Shown here: positions 17,494-25,406 of the stretch, in pieces
Layout: the number at the start of each line of letters is the position of its first letter
Numbering within the stretch: the first letter of the stretch is position 1
From: Bacteroidota bacterium
GTDB taxonomy: Bacteria; Bacteroidota; Bacteroidia; UKL13-3
Direction of reading: 5' to 3'
Assembly (NCBI GenBank): GCA_027491355.1
Contig: JAIXWI010000029.1
Location: 124,001 to 188,000 of the forward strand
Length of the DNA stretch: 64,000 nt
Translations under genes and position numbers: made by a program
The notes under the pieces: model-generated
Databases searched by the model: none
What the model was told of the DNA's origin: nothing
The model's input: the letters and a program-made list of their open reading frames with translations, nothing else

Positions 17494-17568
17494 ATTTCCG
17501 AAAATAAGTTAAAAAAACACTTGGTTAGGGATAAAGATTTCCGAAAACAGGTTATTAATTTCCGAAAA
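17494..17568. promoter_or_regulatory. Three direct 11-bp repeats, candidate LytTR operator
   Basis: The exact sequence ATTTCCGAAAA starts at 17494, 17537 and 17558. The spacings are 43 and 21 bp, close to four and two helical turns, so all copies face the same side. LytTR regulators are known to bind pairs of direct repeats about 21 bp apart. The first copy overlaps the kinase start codon; the others precede the divergent barrel gene at 17660. Confidence 0.6.
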
Positions 17569-17659
17569 TGGTAAATTTACTTTTAGGATATAAATCAGTT
17601 TCATGTAAACAATAATTCAAAAAGAAACAGCTAATTTTATGCCACCAATCTACTGCGCT

Positions 17660-18298
17660 ATGAAAAAAATCAACTTATTGATCCTCTTCCTTGCAACTAC
17701 AACATGTTTAAATGCACAATCTCTAGAATTTGGATTGAAAGCTGGAATGAATACTGGGAAATCTCAAATCAATGAATTGAGCAGTTATTCGTTTTCAAAT
17801 AACGAAACTACCATTTTACAAGCTGGTGTTTATTCTCAATTTAAAATTTGGCTGATTGGCACCTATATACAACCAGAATTGTTGTTAACACGTAGAACCA
17901 ACTCAATGGAAATTAAAGGCATCCTGAACAGTGGGAGTCCTCAAGCCAGTGCTACAGTCAAAAGCAATGATTTGTACTTGAATGTTCCAATTTATATTGG
18001 TAAACAATTTTTTAAACTGTTCAGGGTATACGCTGGTCCTAACTTTCAAATTTTACTCGATCCACAAACAAGTTTACCTGAAAACGCAGACCTGCTCAGC
18101 AAAACCGAAATCAGTAAGTTTATCACTGGTTTTGCTGTAGGTGCGGGATTGAACATTTTAAAATTTAGGGCTGATATCCGATGGGATTATTCGGGTAATT
18201 TGGGTAGTCATATTCAAATCAATCAAAACCTTCAACCTACCCTAAGCAATGGTATGATTTCAATTCAATTAGGTTACAAACTATTTGGCACATTGTAA
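17660..18298 (+). CDS. Outer-membrane beta-barrel protein (PorT-like, PF13568-type)
   Basis: The start at 17660 is preferred over the track start at 17639 because it begins a standard signal peptide (MKKINLLILFLATTTCLNAQ). The mature protein begins SLEFGLKAGMNTG, the characteristic opening of PorT/OMP_b-brl_2 proteins, and continues with QAGVYSQFKIWLIGTYIQPELLLT, LNVPIYIGKQF, RVYAGPNFQILL and ISIQLGYKLF. It is 212 aa, about eight strands. It diverges from the LytTR/LytS genes with the triple repeat in between, so it is a likely target of that system. Its stop overlaps the next start (TAATG). Confidence 0.85.
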   Translation: MKKINLLILFLATTTCLNAQSLEFGLKAGMNTGKSQINELSSYSFSNNETTILQAGVYSQFKIWLIGTYIQPELLLTRRTNSMEIKGILNSGSPQASATVKSNDLYLNVPIYIGKQFFKLFRVYAGPNFQILLDPQTSLPENADLLSKTEISKFITGFAVGAGLNILKFRADIRWDYSGNLGSHIQINQNLQPTLSNGMISIQLGYKLFGTL

Positions 18299-18657
18299 TG
18301 AACATTGAACATTTCAGAGATGCATGCCTCAGTTTGCCGTATACAGAAGAAACATTGCCTTTTGACGATCAAACACTTGTTTACAAGGTTGGCAATAAAA
18401 TGTATGCCCTCATTGGCATGGATAAGCCCAATGCATGTAATTTAAAATGCAATCCAGCATACGCCATTGAATTGAGGGCTAACTTCGTAGGTATCTCCCC
18501 TGGTTTTCATATGAATAAAAACCATTGGAACACCATTAAATTCAATGAAGATGTTGGAGACCAACTTATTTTAGAACTGTTAACGCACTCCTATCAATTG
18601 GTTTGGGATAAATTGCCTAAAAAGGTAAAAGCAACCTATAGCAGAGGCGCTTTTTAA
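18298..18657 (+). CDS. MmcQ/YjbR family protein
   Basis: The 119-aa protein begins MNIEHFRDACLSLPYTEETLPFD and continues with VYKVGNKMYALIGMD, LKCNPAYAIELRANF and GFHMNKNHWNTI, the standard MmcQ/YjbR (CyaY-like fold) pattern of single-stranded or double-stranded DNA-binding family proteins. The precise role is not established. Length is typical. It is joined to the barrel gene by a TAATG overlap, but a functional link is not obvious; it may simply be carried in the same transcript. Confidence 0.93.
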   Translation: MNIEHFRDACLSLPYTEETLPFDDQTLVYKVGNKMYALIGMDKPNACNLKCNPAYAIELRANFVGISPGFHMNKNHWNTIKFNEDVGDQLILELLTHSYQLVWDKLPKKVKATYSRGAF

Positions 18658-18669
18658 ATTGAACATTTG

Positions 18670-18701
18670 TTGTCAATCGTTTAAAAAAATATTTATATTT
18701 C
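18670..18701 (+). promoter_or_regulatory. Possible promoter of murB
   Basis: TTG at 18670-18672, 21 bp, then TATATTTC at 18694-18701, one mismatch from TAnnTTTG. Transcription would start near 18706, about 25 bp before the murB ATG. This is a pattern match only. Confidence 0.35.
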
Positions 18702-18731
18702 TGAAACAGATTTACTTATTTGCCCTTTCAG

Positions 18732-19751
18732 ATGCGTATTTTTCAAAACATATCACTCAAACCATACAATACCTTTGGTATCGAGGCAAAAGCAAGTCAA
18801 TTTGTTGAACTCAATACTTTAGAGGAAGTACAAGTACTCTGCAAAACATTCAACCTTTCTGAACGAAAGCTTTTGATTTTAGGAGGAGGATCCAATATTC
18901 TTTTGACCAAAGATTTTGATGGCATGGCTATTAAAATTAACCTGAAAGGCATTCAGGTGCTTCAATCAGATGAAGACACAGTTTTGATAGAAGCCATGGC
19001 TGGTGAGGTTTGGCATGACTTTGTAATGTATTGTGTACAGAACAATTTAGGAGGTGTAGAAAACCTTTCCCTCATTCCAGGCTGTGTTGGTGCTGCACCC
19101 ATGCAAAATATAGGTGCATATGGTGCTGAAATCAAACAAGTGTTTGATTCATTAACAGCTGTTGAAATTGCAAGTGGCGAATTGGTTACTTTTACCAATG
19201 AACAATGCGAATTTGGCTACAGAGAAAGTGTTTTTAAAAATGAACACAAAGGCAAATACATCATTGTATCTGTTACTTTCAAATTAAACAAAAAGCCTGC
19301 TCTGAATCATAGCTACGGAGCAATTCAAGAAGTACTTCAAAAAGCAGGTATTGCCAAGCCTGGCATTCAAGATATCAGCAATGCAGTAATTGAAATCAGA
19401 AAAAGCAAACTCCCTGACCCTGCTATACTAGGAAATGCTGGAAGTTTTTTTAAAAATCCAGAAATCACAATAGATGCCTTTAACCATCTCAAAAATCAGT
19501 ACCCCGATATGCCAGGTTATATTACTACTGAAAATACTATGAAAGTGCCAGCAGGATGGCTCATTGAACAATGCAATTGGAAAGGTAAAATGATAGGAAA
19601 TACCGGAGCGCACAAAAATCAAGCCTTGGTATTGGTAAATTACGGGGCAGCAGATGGCAATGAGGTATTGAACCTAGCCAAACAAATTCAAGAATCTGTA
19701 CGCCAAAAATTTAATATTCAAATTCAAGCTGAGGTCAACATTATTGAATAA
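18732..19751 (+). CDS. murB: UDP-N-acetylmuramate dehydrogenase
   Basis: MurB reduces UDP-GlcNAc-enolpyruvate to UDP-MurNAc with NADPH and FAD in peptidoglycan precursor synthesis. The ATG at 18732 is used rather than the track TTG at 18720. At 339 aa it is the long (type I, E. coli-like) form. Features are NTFGIEAKA near residues 13-21, FAD-binding LILGGGSNILL, SLIPGCVGAAPMQNIGAYGAE, YRESVFK (type I marker Tyr-Arg) and the catalytic Ser in GNAGSFFKNP. It is probably cotranscribed with rlmD 52 bp downstream. Confidence 0.95.
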   Translation: MRIFQNISLKPYNTFGIEAKASQFVELNTLEEVQVLCKTFNLSERKLLILGGGSNILLTKDFDGMAIKINLKGIQVLQSDEDTVLIEAMAGEVWHDFVMYCVQNNLGGVENLSLIPGCVGAAPMQNIGAYGAEIKQVFDSLTAVEIASGELVTFTNEQCEFGYRESVFKNEHKGKYIIVSVTFKLNKKPALNHSYGAIQEVLQKAGIAKPGIQDISNAVIEIRKSKLPDPAILGNAGSFFKNPEITIDAFNHLKNQYPDMPGYITTENTMKVPAGWLIEQCNWKGKMIGNTGAHKNQALVLVNYGAADGNEVLNLAKQIQESVRQKFNIQIQAEVNIIE

Positions 19752-19803
19752 TACTGAACAGATTTGGTGCATTCAAACATGCGCAGCATATTTGTGGCTA
19801 TAA

Positions 19804-21213
19804 ATGGCAAGAAAAAAGAAAGCACCAAAATTTTATCCATCATTGGAAATAACCAACGCCGGAAGTGAAGGTAAATGCATTGCACGCGTTGATGGGAAAG
19901 TGATATTGATAGAAAGGGCTGTACCAGGAGACATTGCAGCTGTTAAAACAACCTATCAAAAACATAAATACGAAGAAGGTCATATTGAAACATTGATTCA
20001 GCCTTCACCCGATAGAACAGATACCTTTTGTGAACATGTTCAAGTTTGTGGCGGTTGCAAATGGCAACAAATGAGTTACCCTGCGCAATTGAAATACAAA
20101 CAACAACAAGTAGTTGATGCATTTCAAAGAATTGGCAAATTTGATTTTCCTGAACCATACCCTATCATTGGTTCAGAGAAAATCCATTTTTATAGAAATA
20201 AATTAGAGTTCTCTTTTACCCACAAAAAATGGCTCACACAAGTACAAGACAAAGTGTCAATGTCAGACAATGAGCATCCCGGTCTAGGGTTCCATATTCC
20301 TGGCCGATTTGACAAAGTATTTGATGTACAAAAATGTTGGCTTATGGACGACCTCAACAATGCCATCAGAAATGAAATCAGAACCTATGCACTCGCCAAC
20401 GAACTCAGCTTTTTTGACCTGTATAACCAAAGCGGTTTTTTAAGAACCTTTACCATTCGTAACAATTCAAAAAACGAATGGATGTTGATCCTCTCGTTTG
20501 GCTATGATGATGCAATGCTAAGAGATGGTCTATTGAAGCAATTAGCTGAAAAATTTCCGGAAATCAGTGCATTGTTATATGTCATCAATGACAAAAGAAA
20601 CGATACCATTTTTGATTTACCCATTCAAGTATACAAGGGCAATGATTTTTTGATAGAAACATTAGAAGGAATTCAATTCAAAATAGGGCCAAAATCTTTC
20701 TTTCAAACCAATACAGCACAAACTTTAAATTTATACGGGAAAGCAAGAGAATTTGCGAATCTAAGCGGAAATGAAATTGTCTATGATCTTTATACTGGAG
20801 TAGGAACCATCGCTTTGTTCATGGCAAAATCTGCTCAAAAAATAGTTGGCATTGAATACGTGCCACAAGCCATTGAGGACGCAAAAATAAATGCTGCATT
20901 GAACCAAATTACACATGCTCATTTTTATGCTGGCGACATGAAAGATTGTTTATCAGATGAGCTCATTGAATTGCACGGCAAACCAGATGTAATCATTACA
21001 GATCCTCCAAGAGCCGGCATGCATGCTGATGTTTGCAAAAAACTTTTGGCACTCAAGTCACCAAAAATTGTTTATATCAGCTGTAACCCTGCTACACAAG
21101 CAAGAGACATTGCTTTGCTCGATGAATTGTATCAAGTTACAAAAGTGCAGGCCGTTGATATGTTTCCACACACACATCACGTAGAAAGTATTGCTTTACT
21201 AGAATTAAGATAA
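19804..21213 (+). CDS. rlmD: 23S rRNA (uracil(1939)-C(5))-methyltransferase
   Basis: This SAM-dependent RNA m5U methyltransferase of the RumA/TrmA family has 469 aa, normal length. It has an N-terminal TRAM domain (about residues 10-65), an Fe-S site CEHVQVCGGCKW with a fourth Cys likely in KCW (VFDVQKCW), a SAM site DLYTGVGTIALF, DPPRAGMH, and catalytic Cys in ISCNPATQARD. The target could also be another uridine (RlmCD-type specificity varies across phyla), so the exact position is by family analogy. It is followed directly by a small unknown gene. Confidence 0.9.
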   Translation: MARKKKAPKFYPSLEITNAGSEGKCIARVDGKVILIERAVPGDIAAVKTTYQKHKYEEGHIETLIQPSPDRTDTFCEHVQVCGGCKWQQMSYPAQLKYKQQQVVDAFQRIGKFDFPEPYPIIGSEKIHFYRNKLEFSFTHKKWLTQVQDKVSMSDNEHPGLGFHIPGRFDKVFDVQKCWLMDDLNNAIRNEIRTYALANELSFFDLYNQSGFLRTFTIRNNSKNEWMLILSFGYDDAMLRDGLLKQLAEKFPEISALLYVINDKRNDTIFDLPIQVYKGNDFLIETLEGIQFKIGPKSFFQTNTAQTLNLYGKAREFANLSGNEIVYDLYTGVGTIALFMAKSAQKIVGIEYVPQAIEDAKINAALNQITHAHFYAGDMKDCLSDELIELHGKPDVIITDPPRAGMHADVCKKLLALKSPKIVYISCNPATQARDIALLDELYQVTKVQAVDMFPHTHHVESIALLELR

Positions 21214-21603
21214 ATGGACCAACAACAAATCTTCAACAAACTACTAGAAAGTCTTCAGGATGATTTGGCTTTTTACGCGCCCATGATCAAAGAGGTAGCT
21301 GTAGAAATGATGAAGGAGAAATTTACAGCCTATCCTGTTTTTATTGCACACCAACATGAAGTTAAAATTGGGGAACTAATATTGGCCAAAGAAGACTTTG
21401 CCAGAGATTTCAGCATCAATGCCAGTACTTTGGAAGCATTGGTTGAAGCCAAAATGATATTACCAGAGCGCAAAGACGATTTTATCCGTAATTACCAAAA
21501 TCCTAAAACAACCATGTGTATTTTATTGGTTTTGGTTACAGGGGCCCATTTCATATTTGTTCCATATGCCATCAAAGCCAAACCAAAGCATGAGTCAAAC
21601 TAA
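21214..21603 (+). CDS. Conserved small protein of unknown function
   Basis: The 129-aa protein starts at the base after the rlmD stop and overlaps the downstream GT2 gene by 14 bp, so translation is probably coupled. The N-terminal two thirds are helical and charged (LLESLQDDLAFYAPMIKEVAVEMMKEKFTAYPVFIAHQHEVKIGELIL), and the last third has a hydrophobic beta or membrane-like stretch (TMCILLVLVTGAHFIFVPY). There is no signal peptide. I recall similar small proteins next to rRNA methyltransferase genes in Bacteroidota but cannot name the family. Confidence 0.75.
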   Translation: MDQQQIFNKLLESLQDDLAFYAPMIKEVAVEMMKEKFTAYPVFIAHQHEVKIGELILAKEDFARDFSINASTLEALVEAKMILPERKDDFIRNYQNPKTTMCILLVLVTGAHFIFVPYAIKAKPKHESN

Positions 21604-22630
21604 AATAGCGGTTGTTATCATTCATTGGAACAACAGACATTTGCTGGAACAATTTCTTCCTAATTTAGTGAAGAACATACCCTCTAACGCTTGCATTTAT
21701 TTGGCAGACAATGCCTCTACCGATGACAGCATTGCATATACACAAGCCCATTATCCAAACATTCAAATTGTTCCGCTCAAGGAAAACTACGGGTATGCCA
21801 GGGGTTACAATGAAGCGCTTCAACAAATAACAGCTGATTATTTTGTTTTGCTCAACAATGATGTAGAAGTTCGACCAAACTGGATAGAACAGGTTATTGC
21901 AGAGATGGAAAAAGACCCCAATATAGCAGCAGCCCAACCAAAATTGCTTCAGTATAAGAACCCTAAAAGTTTTGAATATGCGGGTGCAGCAGGTGGCTAT
22001 ATAGACCAATTGGGTTACGTATTTTGTAAAGGACGCATATTTGAACAAGCTGAACCTGATTCTGGTCAATACCAACAAACCGATAGTATTTTCTGGGCTT
22101 CAGGCGCATGTATGTTTATCAAAAGTGCTGATTTCTTTGCAGCAGGAGGTTTTGATGCTGATTTCTTTGCACACATGGAAGAAGTAGATTTATGCTGGAG
22201 ATTACAATTATTAGGAAAAAAAATCATCGCTGTTCCTCAAGCTGAAGTGTTACATTTAGGTGGAAGTACTTTGCAAAAAGCTAGCCCACAAAAAACCTAT
22301 TTAAATTTCAGGAATTCACTCATCATGTTGCTCAAAAACTTACCTGGAAATCAGTTATGGTGGTTTATTCCATTCAGGTCTTTTTTAGATTTAATCAGCT
22401 CGGTATTTTTTATCATGAACGGAGAGTTTAAACATAGTTGGGCCATTCACAGAGCTCACGCACATTTTTTCTTTAGGTTCAACCATTGGTTCAAAAAAAG
22501 AAAATCAATCAAGCGGTATAAAAATTTAGCTGTAAATGAAAATGTATACCCGGGTAGTATTGTCTTTGAACATTTTATTGAAAAGAAAAATACCTTTAAT
22601 GAGCTGAAAAATTGGTCGTCAAGAACCTAA
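21590..22630 (+). CDS. GT2 glycosyltransferase (rhamnosyltransferase-like)
   Basis: The start at 21590 gives MSQTKIAVVIIHWNN, a typical GT2 opening; the track start at 21557 only adds a read-through of the upstream gene. The product is 346 aa. Motifs are IYLADNASTDDS (nucleotide binding), FVLLNNDVEVRPNW (DxD-like), and MEEVDLCWRLQLLGKKI (E-D-x-D-x-x-x-R pattern of rhamnosyltransferase-type enzymes). A weak hydrophobic stretch near residues 240-265 may associate it with the membrane. The acceptor is probably a surface polysaccharide. It converges with aroQ, with which it overlaps by 35 bp. Confidence 0.9.
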   Translation: MSQTKIAVVIIHWNNRHLLEQFLPNLVKNIPSNACIYLADNASTDDSIAYTQAHYPNIQIVPLKENYGYARGYNEALQQITADYFVLLNNDVEVRPNWIEQVIAEMEKDPNIAAAQPKLLQYKNPKSFEYAGAAGGYIDQLGYVFCKGRIFEQAEPDSGQYQQTDSIFWASGACMFIKSADFFAAGGFDADFFAHMEEVDLCWRLQLLGKKIIAVPQAEVLHLGGSTLQKASPQKTYLNFRNSLIMLLKNLPGNQLWWFIPFRSFLDLISSVFFIMNGEFKHSWAIHRAHAHFFFRFNHWFKKRKSIKRYKNLAVNENVYPGSIVFEHFIEKKNTFNELKNWSSRT

Positions 22631-23027
22631 TAGCCATTTCGTAAGACTGCAATCCCATACCACAAACCAACGCTTTTGCATGTTTACTGATATATGAATG
22701 ATGTCTGATTTCTTCTCTTGCAAATACATTGCTCATGTGAACTTCAACCACAGGAATTTGAATGGCAGCTACTGCATCTCCAATTGCTAATGAAGTATGG
22801 GTATATGCACCTGCATTCAAAACAATGGCATCTTTGGTTTTTCTAGCATCTTGTATCTGATTGATGATTTCACCTTCAATATTGCTTTGGTAATATGAAA
22901 TTGTCTGTTCAGGAAATTGTTTTTTGAGCTGTACCATGAATTCATCAAAACCCATTTTACCATAAATTTCAGGTTCTCGCTCCCCTACTAAATTCAAATT
23001 TGGCCCGTTGATGATGATAATTTGCAT
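22596..23027 (-). CDS. aroQ: Type II 3-dehydroquinate dehydratase
   Basis: This enzyme dehydrates 3-dehydroquinate to 3-dehydroshikimate in the shikimate pathway. The 143-aa protein matches the dodecameric type II family: NGPNLNLVGEREPEIYG at the N-terminus (with the catalytic Tyr and lid Arg), NAGAYTHTS near residues 70-80, EVHMSNVFAREEIRHHSYIS near 95-115. Only this shikimate gene is present here. The 3' end overlaps the convergent GT2 gene by 35 bp, and the overlapped part encodes the C-terminus only (FLTTNFSAH). Confidence 0.95.
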   Translation of the reverse strand: MQIIIINGPNLNLVGEREPEIYGKMGFDEFMVQLKKQFPEQTISYYQSNIEGEIINQIQDARKTKDAIVLNAGAYTHTSLAIGDAVAAIQIPVVEVHMSNVFAREEIRHHSYISKHAKALVCGMGLQSYEMAIRFLTTNFSAH

Positions 23028-23087
23028 ACCACGAATATCTTAAATATTCCTTTAAATCAACTGAAAATACCAAGCACTTGATTTTCA

Positions 23088-23119
23088 TTTAGAAATTTAG
23101 CATGGTATTTGTATATTTG
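23088..23119 (+). promoter_or_regulatory. Predicted Bacteroidota-type promoter
   Basis: TTTA at 23088-23091, spacer of 20 bp, then TATATTTG at 23112-23119, a perfect TAnnTTTG. It lies 20 bp before the ATG of the T9SS-sorted protein at 23139. Confidence 0.55.
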
Positions 23120-23138
23120 GAAAGTAAACAAGGTCCAA

Positions 23139-23804
23139 ATGAAAAAGTTAATTGTCAGTTTATTTTTGGTTGCACTCTTCAAAGCGAGTCTAGCTCAATT
23201 CACTATTAATCCAAGAATTGCAAAGATTTCAGGCTCATGCTCAAAATTTTTGTTAGAGGCAACTTCTCAGTTTGCAAAAACAAGCAATGATACACCATAT
23301 ATGTGGGAAGTACTTGAAATCAGTGTTCCTTCCGGTTGGGAATTTGGTCTTTGCTCTCCGTTTGAATGTAAAAGTAGTTTAATGGTTGGTAATACTGGTA
23401 AGTTCTATGATGAGGGTGAATTCAAAGGTGATTTTTCACCCAATAACATTTCTGGAAGTGGCTATGCTAAGGTATTGTTAAGTTCTGTGAGCAACCCTTC
23501 GCTCAAGGATACACTTACATTCATTGCCAACGCTTGGGCTGTAAGTGTTAAAGAAATCAACAAAAACAACAGCGATTTCAGTTATTACCCAAATCCTGCA
23601 AAAGACAAATTGATCATTAAATTCAATGTTAAAGAGCCAATTACCATTCATTTATTCAATATTTTAGGAACCAAGGTAAAGTCATTTGTTCATTCAGGAA
23701 CAGAATCAGAAATAAACATTGCCGACTTGCAAAATGGTATGTATTTCTTAAGGTTCAAAGAAGGCAACCAAACCATTTCTAAGTCATTTGCCAAAACCGA
23801 ATAA
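23139..23804 (+). CDS. Secreted protein with T9SS type A sorting domain
   Basis: The ATG at 23139 gives a standard signal peptide (MKKLIVSLFLVALFKASLAQ); the track start at 23109 lies over the promoter. The 221-aa product has an N-terminal beta-rich domain with four Cys (residues about 25-60 and 75-90), containing VPSGWEFGLCSPFECKSS, then a C-terminal T9SS sorting domain: YYPNPAKDKLIIKF, HLFNILGTKVKSF and GMYFLRFKEG. It should be exported and attached to the cell surface by the type IX secretion system. The domain before the tail is not recognised. A long perfect hairpin terminator follows. Confidence 0.85.
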   Translation: MKKLIVSLFLVALFKASLAQFTINPRIAKISGSCSKFLLEATSQFAKTSNDTPYMWEVLEISVPSGWEFGLCSPFECKSSLMVGNTGKFYDEGEFKGDFSPNNISGSGYAKVLLSSVSNPSLKDTLTFIANAWAVSVKEINKNNSDFSYYPNPAKDKLIIKFNVKEPITIHLFNILGTKVKSFVHSGTESEINIADLQNGMYFLRFKEGNQTISKSFAKTE

Positions 23805-23826
23805 TTTTTAATGGTTCATATAAATA

Positions 23827-23875
23827 CCAAAAGAAAAGGGGCGGAAAACAAAGTTTTCCGCCCCTTTTCTTTTGG
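23827..23875. terminator. Bidirectional intrinsic terminator, 23-bp perfect stem
   Basis: A perfect inverted repeat of 23 bp with an AAA loop contains the GGGGCGGAAAAC / GTTTTCCGCCCC core flanked by A-rich and T-rich arms, so it terminates on both strands. It separates the convergent T9SS protein and FadL-like genes. Confidence 0.92.
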
Positions 23876-23881
23876 TGTAAA

Positions 23882-25396
23882 CTAAAACTTCACTGACATT
23901 CCCATGGCAAAAAGTACCCTGGTAAATTGTGTTACAGCAGTGTATGCATTGGCTTCATATGATTTGGTATAATTTTTACCTGTTATGTAATTCATGGCAA
24001 AGTCAAATGATACCTGTTCATCGAATGCAAAACCTAGTCCTGCACTGTAAAGTCTTCTACTGCCATTGGCTTCACTGACTTCATTCGGGTTATAAGGACT
24101 TCCCAAATAGCCATAGCCTGCTCTAAATTTCATGTAATCAGCTTTAATTTCTACTCCAGCCCTATAATTTGCGGCCATTTGGTATTTCTGATTCATTTCT
24201 ATGTTTTTTGACAAAATGTATTGTTGACTGCTACCATCAGATGCAAGTCTTCCGGTGCGATAATCAACAGCATCATAATCAAAAGAAAACAATCCAATAT
24301 TTGGTATGATTATGGCTGTTTGAACGCCAAGCCTACCCGGAGTGGTAATTCTGTATTCAAAAAAGTCGACTCTTTTTTCAGCTGGTTGAGAATAAATGTT
24401 TCCCTCACTGGTAGCTACGCTCAAGGAATTATAATACTCGTCTTTTAAATTTAAAATAACAGGGGTTTGGTATGAAAAACCAAGTCTAAAAAAGTCATTA
24501 GGGCGAATAATCATACCTATTCTTCCACCAAAACCAGAACCTCTGGTGGTAAGACTCGTATTGACATTGGTTGATTGGTAAATATTTTTGGCAACACTTG
24601 TTTGAACCAGGCTTTCTGTAAAAGACATATCAGAAGTAAAATTCACATCCTGAATAACAAACGACGCTCCTAGGTAAATTAAATTTGAAAAATTTAAACC
24701 TCCTGAAATATACCATTCATACATTCTTCCTCTGTTTTTGAGCGACTGTGCCTCTGACATCACATAGTCTGTATCATTTTGAAGCTTTTGAATAGAGGCA
24801 TATGTTTTTCCATCAGTTACATTTTGTATCAATCCAACCCTTCTTGAAAGTGCATAAAGTGTGTTGTCATAATCTGAGTTAAAAAAAACAGCACTGTCTT
24901 TTCCTTTTGCCAATTGTGCAAAATAATCTGAAATGGAATTGTTTTTTGTATTGCCTAAAACAGTAACGTTCTGATGAAAATCAGCCAATCTGTTCATTCC
25001 AAATGCCAATTGATATGCAACCAGACCTTGCCTTGTATCTTTGCCCATATAAGGATTGGTTTGGTTCAAAACAAAACCAAAATTCGGGATATTGAAACTG
25101 AGTTTATAATCGTGTTGATCTTGGTAAGCAGAAGTGCCATAATTGGCATCTGCCGAATATGAATTGAACGAAACAGCTGTTAACAATTCGTTTCTTCTGT
25201 ACAATGCAATACCTGCTGGGTTAATACTTGCTGATGACAAATCGGCTCCAACAGCGCCCCATGCACCTGCAGTTGCCATGGTTCTTGGGGTTCCCTGGTA
25301 ATTATACAAAGAGTACCTAAATACATCTTCATGATTTTGAGCATTGGCATTTACAAAAGCAATACAACTAGCCAATAAGATGATATGTTTTTTCAT
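23882..25396 (-). CDS. OmpP1/FadL/TodX-family outer-membrane transporter
   Basis: The start at 25396 gives a signal peptide (MKKHIILLASCIAFVNANAQ) and 504 residues; the longer track ORF reads back into the upstream lipoprotein gene. The mature start EDVFRYSLYNYQGTPRTMA, followed by TAGAWGAVGADLSSASINPAGIALYRRNE, is the Bacteroidota FadL/hemin-receptor-like signature (NPAG hatch motif). C-terminal strands end RVLFAMGMSVKF. FadL-type barrels transport hydrophobic molecules across the outer membrane. The gene follows the aromatic-rich lipoprotein by 10 bp, so they are probably cotranscribed and may be functionally linked. Confidence 0.88.
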   Translation of the reverse strand: MKKHIILLASCIAFVNANAQNHEDVFRYSLYNYQGTPRTMATAGAWGAVGADLSSASINPAGIALYRRNELLTAVSFNSYSADANYGTSAYQDQHDYKLSFNIPNFGFVLNQTNPYMGKDTRQGLVAYQLAFGMNRLADFHQNVTVLGNTKNNSISDYFAQLAKGKDSAVFFNSDYDNTLYALSRRVGLIQNVTDGKTYASIQKLQNDTDYVMSEAQSLKNRGRMYEWYISGGLNFSNLIYLGASFVIQDVNFTSDMSFTESLVQTSVAKNIYQSTNVNTSLTTRGSGFGGRIGMIIRPNDFFRLGFSYQTPVILNLKDEYYNSLSVATSEGNIYSQPAEKRVDFFEYRITTPGRLGVQTAIIIPNIGLFSFDYDAVDYRTGRLASDGSSQQYILSKNIEMNQKYQMAANYRAGVEIKADYMKFRAGYGYLGSPYNPNEVSEANGSRRLYSAGLGFAFDEQVSFDFAMNYITGKNYTKSYEANAYTAVTQFTRVLFAMGMSVKF

Positions 25397-25406
25397 AAAT
25401 TTAATT

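Noticed and set aside
21665-22078. Minus-strand ORF of 137 aa
   Set aside because: Lies wholly within the GT2 gene on the opposite strand; composition is that of an antisense frame.
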